From contig NC_019017.1 in the NCBI RefSeq assembly GCF_000296815.2, forward strand, positions 87,933 through 151,932: a stretch of DNA of 64,000 bases. The letters run 5' to 3'. Source of the stretch: Fibrisoma limi BUZ 3 (GTDB taxonomy: Bacteria > Bacteroidota > Bacteroidia > Cytophagales > Spirosomataceae). This document shows positions 61,349 through 64,000 of this stretch, one piece after another. The translations under genes were made by a program, and so were the position numbers. The first letter of the stretch is position 1, and the number at the start of each line of letters is the position of its first letter. The notes beneath the pieces were generated by a model. That model did not search any database, had not been told where the DNA came from, and was given only the letters and a program-made list of their open reading frames with translations.

Positions 61349-61998
61349 TTGTCTGTCCGGTAAAGAGCCAGCGTACCAAACAGGGTGTTCACCTGGCCGG
61401 TTTGTGTTATGTCTTTGAAACCACCTTGGTAGAGCATATTGGGAATGCGCCCCTGTATATTCGCTGCCGTTGTGTCAAAGCCATCAAAGAGCTGCAGGCC
61501 GTAGGATAGCAGCCGCATCAGTTTATTGGCGGGTTTACCCCAATCCGCCAGCATCAGCATACCACCCGGCGAGAGCACCCGGTGCATCTCCCGGATCGAT
61601 TGCTGCTTATCGGCATCCGACAGGTGATGCAGCAACAGGCTACAGGTAACCAGGTCCATGCTGCCATCCGGATAAGGCAATGCCGTAGAAAGCCCCTGCT
61701 CCAGGACAATGGGCCATCCCGCGACGGCATGCTTTTGGCGGGCAATCGCCAGGGCCTTCTCGTCGCCGTCCAGGCCAAACACGCTGGCATCAGGAAATTG
61801 CCGATGCAACAGCAGGGCCAGCGTACCTGTGCCGCAACCGACGTCCAGCACATACCGGGGCTTCCGGTCCCGTATCGGTTCCAGCAGCAGCGACCGGAAG
61901 TAATTTTCCCGCATGGTTAGCGCCATCACCCGGTCGTAGAAGGGGGTAAGTCCCTTCCAGCGCAGGGCTGTTTTATACGGAGCAGTGGCCGCCTTCAT
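61345..61998 (-). CDS. SAM-dependent methyltransferase
   Basis: A 217-residue class I methyltransferase with VLDVGCGTGTLALLLHRQFP (motif I), GLDGDEKAL (motif II) and LVTCSLLLHHL. Its substrate is unknown. Its place in a copper operon, between a membrane protein and a DUF2911 protein, is unusual. Confidence 0.85.
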   Translation of the reverse strand: MKAATAPYKTALRWKGLTPFYDRVMALTMRENYFRSLLLEPIRDRKPRYVLDVGCGTGTLALLLHRQFPDASVFGLDGDEKALAIARQKHAVAGWPIVLEQGLSTALPYPDGSMDLVTCSLLLHHLSDADKQQSIREMHRVLSPGGMLMLADWGKPANKLMRLLSYGLQLFDGFDTTAANIQGRIPNMLYQGGFKDITQTGQVNTLFGTLALYRTDK

Positions 61999-62001
61999 CC
62001 C

Positions 62002-62868
62002 TTATAGCTTTTTCTCCCACTCGGCGATGAGCCGGTTGTTCAGCGTTACGTAGTCGGTAAACTTTTCCTGCTGAGCTGCCTGCGCTGACTTTTGGGCAGC
62101 CGCGATAGCTCCTTTGTAATCGCCGGTGCGGGCCAACAATTTGGCTTGCAGGTGCAGGTAGTTAAAGGCGGGTTTGAGTTCAACCGCCTTTGCCGCCCAC
62201 GCTAAGGCCTGCTTGGTATCCCGTTCCTGATCGAAGTAATACAGGGCGGCCTGGTAGTATAAGCCGGGCTTTTCCTCTTTTTTGACGTTGATCCGGTCCA
62301 TAATCTCCGCCGTGACGCGCTCATCGGCGTTGCTTATGACGGGGAAATGCACCGATGTGTTGGCCCAGTTTAGATAGATGTTCCCCTGGTTCCGCACCAG
62401 GTCCTGGACCTCAATGGTGAACGATTCGTAGAACCGGGCTGACGAATCAGCTTTGGCGGAAAACCGCACGACATCGTCTTTCTCGTCGTAGCCATCAAGT
62501 CCGTGTCCGCCAACGTGCTTGTTCAGAATGATTGTCCAGTCATGGCGATTAGGAATTGTAAACAGCGAGTAGCTACCCGCAGGGAGGGGTTTACCCGCTA
62601 ACGTAACTGGATCGGTGACGGTCAGGATGGTGGCATCCGAAGCACCGGTACGCCAGATTTTGCCGAAGGGCACTAACCCGCCAAAGATGGTACGTCCTTT
62701 AACCGCCGGGCGCGAATAGGCGATGGTCAGGTCCGTGAAGCCTATCTTTTGTTTGATCGTCGTTGGCGGGGATGGTTCGGGTAGACTCAGTTGAGCGAGT
62801 GCCGGTCGGACCAAACTGATGGTCAACAGGGCAAACGCCAGCATTCGACTAACAAAGGGGTGTATCAT
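62002..62868 (-). CDS. Secreted DUF2911 protein
   Basis: A 288-residue protein with a signal peptide. The DUF2911 part (about 30-180) shows YSRPAVKGRTIFGGLVPFGK and WRTGASDATIL; the C-terminal part is TPR-like helical. The function of DUF2911 is unknown; it is common in Bacteroidota. Confidence 0.85.
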   Translation of the reverse strand: MIHPFVSRMLAFALLTISLVRPALAQLSLPEPSPPTTIKQKIGFTDLTIAYSRPAVKGRTIFGGLVPFGKIWRTGASDATILTVTDPVTLAGKPLPAGSYSLFTIPNRHDWTIILNKHVGGHGLDGYDEKDDVVRFSAKADSSARFYESFTIEVQDLVRNQGNIYLNWANTSVHFPVISNADERVTAEIMDRINVKKEEKPGLYYQAALYYFDQERDTKQALAWAAKAVELKPAFNYLHLQAKLLARTGDYKGAIAAAQKSAQAAQQEKFTDYVTLNNRLIAEWEKKL

Positions 62869-62882
62869 CGGTTCGTTTTAGA

Positions 62883-63965
62883 TTAGTACTTAAGAACAAT
62901 ACCATTGGGCTTCTTGCCAACGGCAATGTCTTTAAGCTTCGTACGCTTGACTACGTCCACCACCGACACCGTAGCGGCTCCCTGATTGGTGACAAAGGCC
63001 GTTGCGCCATCTTTTGTAAAGGCAATAGCGTGGGCATCGAGTCCAGTTATTACCTCACCCATCTTCATCCAGGCGTTATTCATTCGCTCAAAAATGACCA
63101 CTTTGTTGCCCGTCCCCGCCTGACTCACCCAAAGTTCATTGCGGGTGGCGTTGTAGGCTGCGTAACCCGGCGTAAAGCCAAGGGGCACCGTTTCAACCAC
63201 GGAGAGGGTGGCCACATCGATGACGCTGATGCTCTGCCCCTTTTCATTATCGACGTACATCTTCCCATCCGTGCCGGGCCAGGCTCCAACCGGGTCTTCC
63301 CCCACGGCGATGGTCTTGACGACCGACTTGTCGGCCACTTTAATGACCGTCACCGAATTGCTCATGCCGTTGGCCACAAAGGCATACTGACCATTCGCCG
63401 ACATGGTCACCTCGGCGGGTTCCATGCCAACGGTAACGGTATTTTTCAGCGCCATCGTGCTGGCATTGTAGACCAGCACCTTACCCACTTTGTCCATCTG
63501 GGAAGTCCAGATTTCGGAGCCATCGGGTGAGAACACCGCGTTATGATTCATAACCGGGGTCTGCTGGTTTTGCGTGGTTTGACCTGTCACAGGATTTACG
63601 ATCAGGACGCGGCCTTTCATTCCCATCGTTCCGCCCGTATGGCCGGCACTGAGGTCCATGCCTGGCACACCAATGCCTAAATGGCTGCCATCGGGCGAAA
63701 GATAGATGTGATGGGGCCACATGACCATATCGGTCATGCCCATGCTGCCATGTCCGCCCGAAGCATCCCCGAACGAGATGGTTTCTTTAACCTGTTGACC
63801 CGATAAGTCAATAACCGACAGGCTATTCCCCTCGGCATTGACGACGTAAGCCGCCGGATAGTTAATGTTCAGGACAGGCTGGCTGTTGTTCATGTCGTCC
63901 ATGTTCATACAAGCTGACAGAGCAGCAAGCGGCAACAGAGCCGCCGTTTTAGCATATTTATTCAT
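62883..63965 (-). CDS. Beta-propeller lipoprotein (YncE-like)
   Basis: A 360-residue lipoprotein (LAALSACMNMDD) with YVVNAEGNSLSVID-type blade repeats, about seven, as in YncE/nitrous-oxide-reductase-like propellers. Met-rich near the start (MNMDDMN). It is the first visible gene of the leftward operon; the promoter is beyond the window end, only 35 bases of upstream sequence are present. Confidence 0.82.
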   Translation of the reverse strand: MNKYAKTAALLPLAALSACMNMDDMNNSQPVLNINYPAAYVVNAEGNSLSVIDLSGQQVKETISFGDASGGHGSMGMTDMVMWPHHIYLSPDGSHLGIGVPGMDLSAGHTGGTMGMKGRVLIVNPVTGQTTQNQQTPVMNHNAVFSPDGSEIWTSQMDKVGKVLVYNASTMALKNTVTVGMEPAEVTMSANGQYAFVANGMSNSVTVIKVADKSVVKTIAVGEDPVGAWPGTDGKMYVDNEKGQSISVIDVATLSVVETVPLGFTPGYAAYNATRNELWVSQAGTGNKVVIFERMNNAWMKMGEVITGLDAHAIAFTKDGATAFVTNQGAATVSVVDVVKRTKLKDIAVGKKPNGIVLKY

Positions 63966-64000
63966 TGGCTTACTGGTTTAATGAATTCGTTTAACGATAT

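Overview
The window looks like part of a large plasmid from a Bacteroidota bacterium of the Cytophagales (Spirosoma-like). Three things suggest this: an iteron origin with a Rep_3-type initiator gene, outer-membrane proteins and DUF families typical of Bacteroidota (SusC/TonB-type barrels, DUF305, DUF2911, DUF3347), and promoters that fit the Bacteroidota -7 consensus TAnnTTTG. The taxon is inferred from protein style; no rRNA or tRNA is present.

Layout. 1-2.5 kb: a HigA-like antitoxin, small orphan genes, and one member of an unknown Tyr/Arg-rich family flanked by TGTAAACAT motifs. 2.5-13.4 kb: a leftward defence island. In transcription order it has a CD-NTase, a HORMA protein, a TRIP13-like ATPase, a SAVED-HExxH putative metallopeptidase (together a type III-like CBASS), then Cap5 (HNH-SAVED), a second CD-NTase and an E2-only protein (a second CBASS), then an RloA/RloB-like pair. 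A divergent XRE-ImmA fusion followed by a PIN-like gene sits at its head, with GTTAAC-type repeats between. 14-19 kb: a transmembrane regulator, a secreted LamG-like protein and a TonB-type barrel. 19.3-22.8 kb: a Tn3-family transposase and a decayed resolvase. 22.9-25.7 kb: plasmid core with an XRE regulator, a second member of the Tyr-rich family, about twelve iterons and the Rep gene. 26.1-27.4 kb: a PD-(D/E)XK-like protein.

27.5-64 kb is a large copper/heavy-metal resistance region. It holds three DUF305 proteins, a multicopper oxidase fused to an outer-membrane barrel, two HMA chaperones, two P1B ATPases (CPC and CPH types), a Cus/Czc RND pump whose inner-membrane gene is split in two, two adaptors, a TolC protein, a ferredoxin-type reductase, a second multicopper oxidase in an eight-gene operon, and three AraC regulators with an N-terminal HMA-like domain. 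An exopolysaccharide cluster (GH2-like, GT2-GH26-like fusion, GT61) is embedded at 39.7-44.8 kb.

The copper genes share a promoter architecture: two direct 10-bp repeats (AATTYTRYAA in the direction of transcription) 21-22 bp apart, and at six promoters a TAnnTTTG-like box at a fixed distance downstream. Direct repeats two helical turns apart are what an AraC-family activator would bind, so I infer that the HMA-AraC proteins control this regulon. The strongest novelty candidates are this regulon, the SAVED-HExxH protein in a HORMA/TRIP13 CBASS, and the XRE-ImmA fusion as a likely switch for the island.
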